A DNA stretch of 64,000 nucleotides, from NCBI RefSeq assembly GCF_032854445.1, contig NC_088296.1, positions 4,487,246-4,551,245 of the forward strand. The letters run 5' to 3'. Position numbers and translations under genes: made by a program. Below the pieces are notes generated by a model. It had not been told where the DNA came from and ran no database searches. It saw nothing but the letters and a program-made list of their open reading frames with translations. Positions 30,669-42,939 of this stretch are shown here, piece after piece. The stretch comes from Liolophura sinensis. Its lineage: Eukaryota; Mollusca; Polyplacophora; Chitonida; Chitonidae. Positions within the stretch are counted from its first letter, which is position 1, and each line of letters begins with the position of its first letter.

Positions 30669-33600
30669 AGAAATATGACGAACGCAACTTGTTGATTTAG
30701 CTTACTAATTTCACCGTATCATGACGGTTCGTCAGAGGTTTTTTTTTATTTCAACATATCTTAAGATAAAAAAGGTACGGTACCACTTTATCAATGTGTT
30801 GGTCTAATTACATAGAGTGTTTCCTGTCCGGAGAATTGGCTTACGTTATTAACTCTGATTTCCAATCTTTGTGGTTCACCTGCTTCGTAGAGATTCCCTG
30901 AGCCTTGTATCCATTCTTTCTGCAATCATATAAAGAAAACGAACAGGCATGAAATAGCCGTACAGACTTCACAAACCTTGGACATAATCCTTCTGAAACG
31001 ATGTAAAGTAAACACAAAGCACTTGTGCGGATTTGCCCAAAACTAAACCCATTCTTTCTGCAACCATACCAAACGTTATATATGCATAAAGTACATCCTG
31101 TATGGACAATGTACAACCTGTATGGACAATGTACAACCTGTATGGACAATGTACAACCTGTATGGGCATTGTACAACCTGTATGAACAATGTACAACCTG
31201 TATGGGCATTGTACAACCTGTATGGACATTGTACAACCTGTATGGACATTGTGCAACCTGTATGGACATTGTACAACCTGTATGGACATTGTACAACTTG
31301 TATGGGCATTGTACAACCTGCCGGACATTGTACCCATACCTTTGGCAACAATTTCACGGTACGAAGTAAGGCTTTGTAAAGTTTTCCTAAACCGTGCGCA
31401 TAACCTGTCTGCAAAGATATAAATGACTTATACAAGTACAGACTGAAAAAAATTAATCTGTTAATTTTAACAGAGAGTCGGAGTGATGCTAGAATGTATT
31501 CTGTTATTATAATACTGTGTCATACTTAACGAGATATCCTGTTCATCTAATAGAATCTTTATGCTGAATATAATAGAATATGTGTGATATACTTAACAGA
31601 ATAATCTGTTATAATAGCAGAATATAATTCTAGCGTCACTGTGACAACAGGCTTTCTGTTAAAATTAAAATTTTTAAGTGTAAATACAATGTGTACAGAT
31701 TCGTCAAAATCTATGCCTGATACAAGGATATAGAAATAGTCACCGAAAATGAATGTCTAGGGTTTTACGTCGTACTAAACAATTTTTCAGTCATATGACG
31801 ACGAGGAGTCACTAGGTATATGCACATATACCGTGTGTTCTTGTGGCAGGTCGCCCATGCCACCAAACTGTTGCCACCACTGAAATATACCAGACATGAC
31901 ACCTCACCCGGTCTTATTATACTGACACCGGGCCAACAAGTCATGTTTCCTTGCTCAAACCTCTCAGTTCTGAGCGCCAAACGATGCAGCAACAAGTATC
32001 ATTTTTAAAGTCTTAGTTATGGCCCGACCTGGGCTTGATCCCGGGGGTACCGACATCGAAGTGGACACTAACCTTTAAGCCACCGAAGCGGTAAAAACAG
32101 TCAATAAATGTTACGTATAACTTCTACAGATTCTCTGAACTTTTCCCCCCAAGCACCCAATTTTTCCTGCATCCAGGGACTGAGAATCAAAATCAAGCAG
32201 TTCTAACGCAAAGGTTCTAAACATTTTGGACGACCTGAACGCAAAAAGGGTAGTGACATGGCCGGCTTAATTAGGCTGATCTTACTTCTGATTTAATTAG
32301 CGAACGGACAGTATAAGGAGCTGCTACTCAATCTGTCTTCAGTGAGACTGGGCACGCATCCGGTCGTATAATCAGCGTGTTAATTAAGACAGCCATGTTT
32401 GTATATCAACACTTGATGTGCAAACGCATCTAGATTTTGATACTGATGAAATTCATGGGCCTAGAGCATTCCTTGCGCCATTGAAACTGTTAATTACTTC
32501 TCTTAACCTGAATTCATCCTAATCTATTACTCTACATAATTTCTTAGTTCTTTGGCGATTTGTGTTCAAAGTAGTTTTTGGAACTGGTCTTGTCAATACC
32601 TACCCAGAACATCCAAAATGTTATGCGGCTGGAATGCGAATATCTGTCAGGACACCTATATTACCAGCTACATATGCCTAGTATGGCAATTGTCGTTGAC
32701 CGCTGGTATACGAATGTCTGTCTGGACGCCTACATTACGGTTTACATAGACGTACTATGGCAATTGTGGTGGGCGGCTGGTACACGAATGTCTATCACAA
32801 CGCCTACATTGCCGTTTACATAAGCCTGCTATTACGGCAATTGTGGTTGACGGCTGGTGTACGAATGTCTGCCAGGACGCCAACATTACCGTCTACATAG
32901 GCCTACTATGGTAATTGTGGTTGACGACTGGTATACGAATGTTTGCCAGGACGCCAACATTGCCGTTTACATAAGCTTGCTATTATGGCAATAGTGGTTG
33001 ACGACTGGTGTACGAATGTCTGCCAGGACGCCAACATAACCGTCTACATAGGCTCACTATGGCAATTGTGGTTGACGACTGGTGTACGAATGTCTGCCAG
33101 GACGCCAACATTACCGTCTACATAGGCTTACTATGGTAATTGTGGTTGACGGCTGGTATACGAATGTCTGCCAGGACGCCAACATTGCCGTTTACATAAG
33201 CTTGCTATTATGGCAATTGTGGTTGACGGCTGGTGTACGAATGTCTGCCAGGACGCCAACATTACCGTCTACATAGGCTTACTATGGTAATTGTGGTTGA
33301 CGGCTGGTATACGAATGTCTGCCAGGACGCCAACATTGCCGTTTACATAAGCTTGCTATTATGGCAATAGTGGTTGACGACTGGTGTACGAATGTCTGCC
33401 AGGACGCCAACATAACCGTCTACATAGGCTTACTATGGCAATTGTGGTTGACGACTGGTGTACGAATGTCTGCCAGGACGCCAACATTACCGTCTACATA
33501 GGCTTACTATGGTAATTGTGGTTGACGGCTGGTATACGAATGTCTGCCAGGACGCCAACATAACCGTCTACATAGGCTTACTATGGCAATTGTGGTTGAC

Positions 33601-36600
33601 GGCTGGTGTACGAATGTCTGCCAGGACGCCAACATTACCGTCTACATAGGCTTACTATGGTAATTGTGGTTGACGGCTGGTATACGAATGTCTGCCAGGA
33701 CGCCAACATTGCCGTTTACATAAGCTTGCTATTATGGCAATAGTGGTTGACGACTGGTGTACGAATGTCTGCCAGGACGCCAACATAACCGTCTACATAG
33801 GCTTACTATGGCAATTGTGGTTGACGACTGGTGTACGAATGTCTGCCAGGACGCCAACATTACCGTCTACATAGGCTTACTATGGTAATTGTGGTTGACG
33901 GCTGGTATACGAATGTCTGCCAGGACGCCAACATTACCGTTTACATACCGTGGCGAAGTACCACTCCCATGATGACGGCACCTGCGCATCCGGCGGCCAG
34001 TCATCACGGAACGTGATCCATACATGACTGTCAACACCATGGGCTTGTCGCTGAAAGGAAGGGAAAGTAATTTATATACTACTTTAATTAAATGAATGAA
34101 AGAATGCTTGGGGTTTTATGTCGTACTTAATAATTTTTCAGCTATATAAAGAATTAGAATCATTAGGTATGCGTAAATATAATGTGTCTTCTCGTGGCAG
34201 ATCGATTCCATGCCGCCAAACTACTGCCGCCACTGAAGTATCATGACGAAGACACCAAACACGGCACCCCATTATACAGACACCAGGCCAACAAGGCCTG
34301 TTTCCTTGCTCTTACCTCTCAGTGCTGAGCGCCACGCTGCAACAAGTGCCATTTTATAGTACAAGACAGCACCTGACTAAAACATATTTCAAACAAAAGC
34401 AGGATTCTCAAACTTTTTAAAAGTGTCATACTTTATTATTTATGATTTCACCGAATAACATATAGAACAAAATGTCAATACTGCACAATGGTGGGTGAGT
34501 GAGGGAGTGAGCAGTTGGAGTTTAACGTCGTATTTTTAGCAATTTTTTCAGTCATATGGCGACGAAGGAGTCCTTAGGGTACATGTACGTGTAATGTGCC
34601 TCCCTGTTGCAGGACGGATTTCCACCGCTCCTTTTTCTAATGCTGCTTCACTGAGACGACTTACCGAAGGCAAGTATCCCGCAAATGGCGGGTATTAATC
34701 GACGCAGACATCTTGAGAATTTTATCCAATCAAACACTTTGCTATCAGATCGCGCGGTCTAAGCTGTGAAGTAACCTTTACCCATTCACCCCATGAAATG
34801 ACATATGATAACAGAGGACTACTGCATAAGACATCATTTGGAGATAGATTACAAAGACTTCCGTACGTGTAGCCGAGGGAACACTTCACACAATGTTGTG
34901 GGACAGGTCTGTATCATTTACGGACCACCTCAGACGTAATATCAGCTGACTTACAAGCCGTGTAATATTCAACGACTGTATCACAAATTATGATAGACAG
35001 CAGCATATCTTCTCGGCCCAAACTACATTCATCAGCCTGGTAAACCCTAGGCCTACTTAGACACGCTGTTCAAATTATACAAATACATTTTCTGTCGTTC
35101 ATTTTACCGCTTAGTCAGCAATTTCTAAATATCAAATATCACTCAGTGAAAAATTCATTAGGGATGCCGAAGGTCTGATGGGAATGAGAAGACGACATCT
35201 CAACGGAAAATACTTAAAGTTAATTAAATCTTATGATACAATTTTCTTTCTCAAAGTTTATGACAATTAAAGAATTTGAAATTTTCTCCTTTGTCTTTCT
35301 TGTACATAAGATTTTTTACTGTTTTCTTTAATAAAATACACCAAAATGTTTTAAACGCCATGTACAAGCCGTTTTGGACGTCTGCGATAACTAGTTTAGC
35401 ATAAAATTCAGCGACAGTCGAATGCCAAGATCAGCCTCAGTCGTGCCTGGATTTATTTCCATTTGTTTCAGAATTGAGCCTGAATCTAGTTGTACAACAA
35501 TCCTAATGTAATTCTGTAAATATGTAACAAGGGTCATAATCACCAACACAATCCCTCCGGAGGCTACGACCTCAACCAGGAATACCCCAGCCGTGCATCG
35601 GCAGGCTTTTCAAACTGTAAATGACATATAGCAGGCTTACTCTATCAATAGTTCAAGGAGTGGAAGAAATATCTTTCCAATATGTCCACTTTCCGCGAAA
35701 GCTGTTTATCGCTTGGACCTTCATCGCCGAAGTTCACAACTTTTATCTGCCATAGGTTACTGCTTTCATTATAATAGGGAAAATAACTTCGACGTTAGAG
35801 AGTTAGAGTAAATGTGACCTCGCCTTGCTGTCGATAATGGAGACGCACTGAAACTGTGTCAAGAGGAAGTTTCACTAAACTTTTACTGGGTTGAAGAAAA
35901 TCTAAAAAAAATATTTAATACCGGTTTATGATACTTTGAATGGTAGTCTTTCAGTGGACATAAACATTAGTCAGGTGCTGTCTTTCATTTTAACGTCTTT
36001 GGTTTGACCCGATTAGGGTTTCATCCCGGGTCTCTCGACTTCGTATTTTAATTCATCAATTAATAAATTAATTAATGTATTTATGTATGCAGTATTTATT
36101 TATCTAATAAATCTGTTTTGAGGAATTCAACAGTCTAACATCTCCATGAGGGCAAACACATGATGAGTGAAACCACGTGTATTGTGATATTCTGTACAAC
36201 AGCCTGACAACGGAATATATTTATTTATTTCTTTGATTGGTGTTTTACGCCCACTTATTCGACGATGGCCAGCATTGTGGGAGGAAACCGGATAGAGCCC
36301 AGGGGAGACCCACTCCCATCTGCACGTTGTTGGAAGACCTGCCCACATACAACCGGAGAGGAAGCCAGAATGAGTTTGACGACCTCTCAGCGATGGCATT
36401 GGTGAGAGGCTCCTGGGTCTTTTTACAATACTTTCACGAAGGGATTTACAGTATGACTCACCACACCCTCGTACTGGAACGAGCCGATGTTGAAATCAAA
36501 GAACTCAGCCGGCGTTCTCATTCTGACCGTGTTATCGTCCACCTTCACCGCATCCACAGCCGTCGGGTCGATCACCGTGGCGGTGCAGTTGCCAAGCAAT

Positions 36601-39600
36601 CGGTCAGTATTGTAAGAAACGCCTACAACACACCACATGTCAATGTCAAAGATAAAGAAGTCTAATGTCGTCTAATACCTGTCGTGTTGTTTGGTTGACG
36701 TAAAAAGTATTGAATATAGGGTTGTTGCCGAACTATGACGCTGAGATCGTCCCAGCTACTTCTGTTGAAATCGTTGACGGTGGACAGACGGTTAATGCCG
36801 GACTGTGACCATATACCCCCGCCCCCATCCCTTCCAAAAGATCGACACACCTACACGTGTTGAAGTGGTGGACGATGGACAGAGGGTTGTTGCCGAACTG
36901 TGACTCTGAGATCGTCATACCTACCTGTGTTGAAGTCGTGGATGGTGGTCAGAGGGTTATTGCCGAACTGTGAGCTTGAGATCCCCCCTAGAGGTTTCCA
37001 GTCATAGCGGAAAAGCTTTGTGGTGAAGTCGTACCATTGCTCAGAAACAAAGACAAAAAAGATTAAATGTTCCAAGCGTTTTTGACCCAAGAAATCAAAA
37101 TGCCATGATGCTGTCTTTTCACTGTCAGAAGACAAACAGCTCTTTGTAAGCATAAGCATTTTTTGGGGGGCGGGGACGGTTATTTGAGAGGGTATAAGAG
37201 GTTATTAAAGGGAGGTGGAGGGTTTATTATTATTTTAGTTGGAATATGAACGCGGCATTGAAGAGTACTTCAATTATATACTGGTACATGAGTGGAGGAA
37301 ACGGGAGTACCCGGTGGAAAACACTGGCCATCAAAAACCTCACCAAGACATCTAACAAACTTACTGACGTAAAATATCAGTCAAACAAGCCGTATTTAAG
37401 TAATCGTCCTCATTCGCTATGGGCCGATTGGTGCGAGAGAAACCACTGGGATATAGCTGGATGATTGATGAGTTGATGGGTTTATTGATTGGTTGATTGA
37501 TTGATTGATTGTTTGATTGGTGTGTAAAACCATAATACAGAATTTTTCACTTGTAAGATGGCGGTCAGCTCTTTGGGTGGAAGGCCTGGAATGCCCGAAC
37601 TAAACCACCGACGTTTAAAAAGTTACTGACGAACTTCCCGACGTGTGTCACACATATCTCACACCATATTGGTGGAAGACCGCCCGACTGCACAAATACC
37701 TACATGGGCGTAGACGACCAGTTATTGTCACCAAGACCCCACAAGCTGTGAGAGCGGGAAATCTGAAAACTCCGAACCCAAGGCCGGATTTGAACCCACA
37801 CATCGACCTGCATCTTACTTTGGAGGCGCAGTTTACACTCCCTAAGCTAGCGGAGGGAAGAAGAGTTCTTGCAGAAACTTAGCTATTGTACCCCTGCTTG
37901 TCCGTGAACTCACTTGTTGATGACTAATGATCTTAGCCTCTGGAATCACGACTTCAGCTTCAAAATTGAAATAGTTGGACGGGGTGGGCAGTTTTTTAGA
38001 CATCTTCCTCCCGGGACACAGCGTTCCTGCTGGCACCTGCAGTCACAAACACAGTAATTAAGGAAAACCTCAATGTTTTAAATTCTTTTAAATTAACCTG
38101 TGTAAAAATAGACCTGTGTAATTCCAAGCAGTGGTCAATTCACCTCGAACACTTTATCGGCGGTGTCAATGTAAGGTCTATAATGGCTGAACTCGTAGAT
38201 GTGATGATAACTGTGCATCTGACCGGTATCGTCCTGACCCCTCCCTGTGATCTCACACCGCACGGGCAGCTGGTCCTCATCGATAGCCTCCTGCCAACCG
38301 CTACTGTCTGCAATACAGCAATTTTGTATTTTTTTTATTCATTAATTAATTAATTTATTTATTTATTTACTTGATCGTTGGTTAATGTCGTGCTTTAGAA
38401 CATTACACTTATATACGATATGGCGAACAGTTTTATGAGAGCGGAAACAGTGCCAGGTGTAAACCACCGACGTTTGGTAAGTTACCGACGAACTTTCCCT
38501 CGAGTGACGTACAGATATGCTCACCTTACGGCTGGGCAGTAAGTTGTTTTCAACGGACGTTAGACTGTGTTAATGACAGCTTAGTGTCACCAAGGTCCGA
38601 CAAAGAATGAAAGCGATGTAAAATTAAAGACGTACAACATGAGAGTAAGACCAGAGCAACAACGACTCTGTGATACTTGGCAAATGATCACACGTATCCG
38701 GTGAAATATGGTCTCTTGTCAGTTTACCTATTCGACGTCAGTGGTCTAAAAAAATAACGCTGATGACAGCAGAAATATTACTACATATACTACAATAAGG
38801 TTGATGCTTTTTACAATGGCAATAAATTTCGTAAACAATAATAATGACAATCCTAATGCTATAGATCACAAAGAATTTATACTGGAGATCTGATGAATAT
38901 GTATTAAATTAAATACTACAAAGGTGTTAAATAAATTGAGTTTTTCTTCCATTTGAAGAAATATGCACTGCGTTGCAAATTACCTTTTACAGAAATACTG
39001 GACAATATATCAAACATAATATGTGTAACTGGTAATTTATTCAATGAGTGGGAAGGCATACCTGTGAAGTACCACTTGACTAGGCTAGTCGCTTGCAGGC
39101 TGGGCCAGTATGTGCAAGACTGCCAGCCGTCCACGCGAATACCTCTGACGACGAATTTGCCCAGGTATTTCTCTTTGGTATCACCCCCAAACCTGAGCGC
39201 CCCATTAGCCGTGAAGATTCTAGACATGGAGCTATTCACGGCTTTGAAACCGAACAGGAAGTTGTTTTCATCGGTGGTCAGAGCGTCAGCCGTGCATGTG
39301 TCTGTGGATAAATCATAGAAACGACAACAAGCTTTTAGTACTGCCATCCGAGTTATTGGGTCTCCACGGGCTCGTCACTGGCTGGGCGCAAGTACGCCAC
39401 TTCCACACGACTACACGATTAGCTCGCCGCTAGCAGACATCTGACTTGTCAATAACACACCAATAACTCACCAATAGCACACCAACAACTCATCACCAGC
39501 ACACCAATAACTCACCACTAGCCGACACTAGCACACCAATAACTCACCATTAGCCCTCCACTAACTCACCAGATGCACATAAATAGCTTGCCACTAGCAC

Positions 39601-41430
39601 ACTAATAGTTTGCTCGGGAAACCCGGAATCAAAACCGGGTCGGGTCATACCAAAGACTTTAAAAATGGTATTTGCTGCTTGTTTGGCGCTTAGTGCGGAG
39701 AGGATGGAGCAAGGAACAGGACTGGTTGGCCCAGTGTCAGTATAATGTGACTGGATGAGGTGTCTTCTGCATGATACTTCAGTGGTGGTAGCACTGGCGG
39801 CATGGACTCACCCTTCGAGAAGAAGACACATATGTACATACAAATAATGACTCCTTGTCGCCACATTACTGAAAAAAGGTATGACGTTAAACCCTACGTA
39901 TTCAATCACTCAATTTTACTAATAGCTTGCCTATTGCACGCCAGTATCCCGTAATTAACGCTCCACTATAATGTCAGTAGCTTGCCACTATCACGCTACT
40001 TGCTCGCCACTAACACCAAGATAAAACACCACAAACACCACACCACTAGAACGTCATTAACTTTCCTCCACAGTCTCATTAGCTCGCCACTATCACATCC
40101 CTAGAACGTCAAAAGTTCGCCACTAACACCCGGCTAAAACATCAATAGAAGGTCATTAACTCACCACGAACAAACCACATGCACACCACATGTTTATTAT
40201 TAGCATAACACTACCATACCAGCTTACCTCTATCACACCAGCTCGTCACTTGCTTGCCACTACACTACCGCTAGCCCACCGCCAGCACACCTCTATAACA
40301 CGTCGCTGGCACACCTTTCGCACGATTCTACCTTTCCATTACATACCAAAACTGTCACCAAAAGTTACCGTCTCATTCATCATACTGTTTAACTCACTGG
40401 GTTCAATGTGAATTACAAATTTTGAAGCCATAGTGCATGACATCTTTCACACAATCTCACTAAAGTCAGATCTAGTAGCCGCTCCCGTACGTACTTGTCG
40501 CCAACTAGACCTAAAGTTAGATCTTCCCCTCTTGGTTCAGTTGAATTTTTCATTACGTATTTTCGGCGAATGCGCTCATAGGCCTATGTGTAGTGAAACA
40601 AGTATTTTAATTGGTTCTAAAATCAGACGTCTCAGCTGGCCTCAGACTGATCTTCTCCAAAGTAACATTTGACAAACTTTAAACTGAAGTCACCTTTCTG
40701 AAAGTTCCTCTAACAATTGTTCCGTAGAACCAAGCCTGCCTTGCGTTATTTGGCCTCTAGCCAACAGTTTGTAAACGGATCCGTTAAATTGTCTCACTCG
40801 GCTGTTCAAAACCATGTGATACGTGCATTTTGGTGGATTGTTTTATCGTGTGTCCTTGATTGCCGTGAGGTCAAGTTAAGTTCATGCTGGCTCTCTCTCC
40901 GGCTATTAGTGAGAAGCTCTGTCACCCACCTGCGGATGGTCGTGGGTTTCCTCCTGGCCCTGCCCGGTTTTCTCTCACCATTATGCTGTCCGCCGTAGTG
41001 AAAGTGACACATTCTTCAGTACGGCGCAAAACACCAGTCAAATAAATAAAGGGATGAATGTCCATGGTTGTTTACACACTAGAGAGCAGGAAAACATTTG
41101 AGCCCATTTCATGCCACATATTTTAATCATTTGTATGTAAGTTGTTGTTGTATTGGGAACGCGAGACGTTGCGCGATTTTGCGTGATAACACCAACAGAC
41201 GACGACGTTATACTTACTGTCGGTGAGGTCGACAGTAAAGATTTCGTTGGTGTCGTAGTTATAAATGAGCTGTCCCGTGCTGTTGTCCTGTGTCTGTACA
41301 ACTGAGCCTCGATTGTGCTGCTGATCAAAGTACTCGATCACGTCCGTGGTGTAGTTCCGGTCCATCAGATTGCACTCCACCCGAGCCGTGTAAGTCTTTG
41401 CCAGGACCGGCTTCTTGGGACCCCCTTTAG
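25196..41430 (-). CDS. Gene B: modular single-pass membrane protein (LolA-like-repeat type), 5' end not found
   Basis: Thirteen exons join in phase to 616 aa plus stop: 41218-41430, 39062-39301, 38144-38307, 37914-38036, 36925-37039, 36462-36622, 33949-34050, 30845-30919, 30269-30389, 29092-29201, 27239-27418, 25450-25546 and 25196-25347. All junctions are GT-AG and the sum is an exact multiple of three. The first exon begins with a split codon, so a leader (presumably signal-peptide) exon lies upstream of 41430. The extracellular part contains a segment YTARVECNL...IEYFDQQHNRG...LIYNYDTNEIF (residues ~16-65), then LRFGG...YLGKFVVRGIRVDGWQSC (~105-134). A related second pass (QWYDFTTKLFRYDW...IHDFNTG, ~247-285) follows, then LLGNCT and SPVRVSDIQ. 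Residues 568-592 form one membrane helix, and a 24-residue tail with SFDNPV follows. I recall similar large uncharacterised proteins in molluscs, brachiopods and amphioxus with LolA-like domains. That family name is from memory and unsure. Function unknown; a lipid- or ligand-binding surface protein is an inference. Confidence 0.85.
26020..26500. repeat. ~20-bp minisatellite rich in donor-like GTAAGT, gene B intron
   Basis: About 23 copies of GAGTGGGTCGGTGACTTACC-like units lie between exons 27239-27418 and 25450-25546. On the transcribed strand the unit reads GGTAAGTCACC. About a dozen copies preserve GTAAG. Two more degenerate units follow at 26580-26630. Confidence 0.88.
26675..26850 (-). 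repeat. SINE-2, internally deleted, gene B intron
   Basis: Both ends of the family are present with a shortened middle. Confidence 0.65.
27055..27205 (-). repeat. SINE-1 5' half in gene B intron
   Basis: The complement of the core and tRNA-like head is present (GGTGAGAGGCTCCTG and the head complement). The 3' tail is missing. Confidence 0.75.
27440..28368. repeat. ~105-bp composite minisatellite at the acceptor of gene B exon 27239-27418
   Basis: About nine copies of a unit made of GTGTAAGTGTGGCTG-like subunits. It begins ~20 bp from the acceptor at 27419. Because the unit is a multiple of three, it is open for 340 codons on the minus strand (His/Thr-rich), but that frame hits a stop at the exon border and is not the exon frame. 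The part 28370-29091 holds no recognisable feature. Confidence 0.85.
30602..30666. repeat. (TA)n microsatellite, gene B intron
   Basis: About 32 TA units lie between exons 30269-30389 and 30845-30919. Confidence 0.95.
31085..31332. repeat. 20-bp minisatellite, gene B intron
   Basis: Twelve or so copies of GTACAACCTGTATGGACAAT. It lies ~165 bp upstream of the acceptor of exon 30845-30919. Degenerate copies of that acceptor (CATTCTTTCTGCAACCAT at ~31051) stand beside it. The unit is open in several frames on both strands, which I regard as fortuitous. Confidence 0.92.
31446..31685. mobile_element. Palindromic MITE-like element, copy 3 (gene B intron)
   Basis: Outer arms AAAAATTAATCTGTTAATTT and GTTAAAATTAAAATTTTTAA; inner arms AGAATGTATTCTG and CAGAATATAATTCTAGC. 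Confidence 0.75.
31752..32090 (-). repeat. SINE-2, gene B intron
   Basis: It begins with TTTTACGTCGTACTAAACAA and the TCATATGACGACGAGGAGTC block. The head complement (ACATCGAAGTGGACACTAAC) is degenerate. Confidence 0.78.
32600..33948. repeat. ~75-bp minisatellite starting at the donor of gene B exon 33949-34050
   Basis: About 18 copies of a 74-77 bp unit with GAATGTCTGCCAGGACGCCA and GTGGTTGACGGCTGG. The array touches the 5' splice site of the exon. Variants recur about every 375 bp (for example GCTTGCTATTATGGCAATAG at ~32980, 33350 and 33727), so there is a five-unit higher-order repeat in the proximal part. Confidence 0.92.
34103..34690 (-). repeat. Two SINE-2 copies in tandem
   Basis: One copy spans 34103-34370 and a 3' half spans 34500-34690; both are minus-oriented. 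They lie just upstream of gene B exon 33949-34050. From 34690 to 36215 I see no recognisable feature. Confidence 0.75.
36215..36420 (-). repeat. SINE-1 next to a gene B exon
   Basis: The TTTATTTATTTCTTTGATTG tail complement and core are present, ending ~40 bp downstream of the donor of exon 36462-36622. Confidence 0.78.
36678..36924 (-). repeat. Three degenerate copies of the end of gene B exon 36925-37039
   Basis: Blocks near 36849-36915, 36752-36806 and 36678-36745 repeat the exon end (plus-strand TGTTGAAGTCGTGGATGGTG … GGGTTATTGCCGAACTGTGA) inside the following intron. None keeps a clean copy of the original donor. Confidence 0.85.
37505..37880 (-). repeat. SINE-3, adjacent to gene B exon 37914-38036
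   Basis: It shares ACCACCGACGTTT, GAACTTCCCGACGTG and the CCCCACAAGCTGTGAGAGCG block with other copies. Confidence 0.7.
38365..38625 (-). repeat. SINE-3 fragment, gene B intron
   Basis: Shared GTAAACCACCGACGTTTGGT and GACGAACTTTCCCTCGAGTG blocks. The head is missing or decayed. Confidence 0.6.
39420..40330. repeat. Degenerate ~20-bp repeat near the acceptor of gene B exon 39062-39301
   Basis: Loose repeats of CACCACTAGCACACCAATAA type, interrupted by a SINE-2 (39605-39912). The acceptor lies ~120 bp away. Confidence 0.7.
39605..39912 (+). repeat. SINE-2 inside an intronic minisatellite
   Basis: The head complement to tail reads GCTCGGGAAACCCGG … ATGACGTTAAACCC. It splits the 39420-40330 CACTAGCACACC-type repeat, so it inserted after that array formed. 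Confidence 0.72.
40862..41050 (+). repeat. SINE-1 3' part
   Basis: Core, GAGTACGGCG-like end and AAATAAATAAA tail are present. Confidence 0.78.
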
Positions 41431-41959
41431 CTGTGAGCGACACAAATACAGGAAGAAACGAGAAACGTTAACTGCTGTTTTGCCACGTAACTAATCGTTT
41501 TTCTCACTGTTTATGTACGTTTCCAAGAGGTTGTTTGAACAGAATAGAAGGCCGAAGATAACAGCAAATGCCAAAATGAATATAGAATCTCGCTTTGCAA
41601 AATGTCACACTTGAGGGAAATGGCCATGCGAAAAAAAAAGTGATCATCACGTGAAAGAGCATTGAAAACTTTATCTGAAAAAAATAAATTGACTTTTTTC
41701 ACCGAATTTAATATAGCCAACTGTTTGGACTGTAAGGTGGGCTTTATCAACGGAAGGTGCAATCTACTGAGGACCCTTTATAGCGCTTTGCCAGAACTCA
41801 CAATCAGCGTCAGAGACGGGCGAACACACGCTTGGGTCCCCGTCAAAGGCCGTCAGGGACCCCCAAAGGCAACTGGTGAGACTGAAACAGACGAAAAAAT
41901 GGGGAATATACATCCAACTATAGAACAACAGATCTCTGACATGTAGACAAATGGACTGG

Positions 41960-42175
41960 ATTGTACTGATTGATGTCTAAAACCATACTTAAGAATATTC
42001 CTTCCCCCGGGCACCGCCCAGTTTCCTCCAAACAGAATGCTGGCCGCCGTCGTATGAAATATTCCTGAGTATGGCGTAAAACACCAACCAAACAAATAAA
42101 ATAAATCAAAAAATAAGAATATTTCACTTACAAGATGACGAACAGTTTCACTGGTGGGGGAAACTGGAGAGCCTG
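41960..42175. repeat. SINE-1 3' ends, mixed orientation
   Basis: A plus-strand 3' end with tail (41995-42110) is flanked by short minus-strand ends (ATTTCACTTACAAGATGACG and similar). Confidence 0.65.
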
Positions 42176-42445
42176 GAGCAAAAACTACCGGCCTTTGGCA
42201 ATTTATTTTAGGACTTGAGTTTATCCACCTGTTTATATATTATACACATACTTACTTATACACATACTTATCAATACAATATTTTTTTTCTGATTTAGTT
42301 CAGGAGAACTCCATTTCGCCTTTGGCGCGAATAAATCAAGCCTTAAATTATGAAGTATTTATGTATTTTAAGCGACTTTCTTTACATTCATTTATCCCAT
42401 CGACTAGCCAGGTGTATAGATGAGGATTAAAAAAAAGTGCTCGGG

Positions 42446-42690
42446 TGCCTCAGTGGCCGATGTGTTAGCGTGCCAGCGCAGCGCAATGACCCAGGAATCT
42501 CTCATTATTAATGCGGTCGCTGTGAGCTCAAGTCGAGCTCATGCTGGAATGGCCTCTCAGCAACCTGTGGCTGGTGGTGGATTTACCCGGGGCTTTGTCC
42601 TCTTTTTCCCACTATAATGTTGACCACCGTCGAATAAGGGAAATATTTAATGCAGTGCGGCGAAACACACCAGTCAAATAAGATAAAGAA
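42446..42690 (+). repeat. SINE-1, full length but diverged
   Basis: The head is GTGCCTCAGTGGCCGATG, followed by CCAGCGCAGCGCAATGACCC and a tail with CAGTCAAATAAGATAAAG. Confidence 0.8.
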
Positions 42691-42939
42691 AAAAAGTGCA
42701 GTGCTCTGTATTAGGAAAATTATCTATTGCTTTTGTAAAGTAGGTAATAATGATGTCATAGATACTGTACGAAAGAGAGGTAGATATGCCATTTACAACG
42801 TGTGGCAGATACTAGTATGAATATTCGCTGCTATAAGCATTGTCTGCCTGATGATAATTTCAAAATTATTTTCCTGCGACTATGTCGGTAGATCGATGGT
42901 GTCGAGTATTCAGATTTAACCCCTACTAACGAGTGAATG

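Noticed and set aside
30841-31435. Several overlapping frames over the 20-bp repeat
   Set aside because: Fortuitous openness of a tandem repeat on both strands. Only the end at 30845-30919 is a real exon.
39420-40330. CRISPR-like regular repeats
   Set aside because: Units are degenerate, spacing is irregular with no unique spacers, and the sequence is an animal intron.
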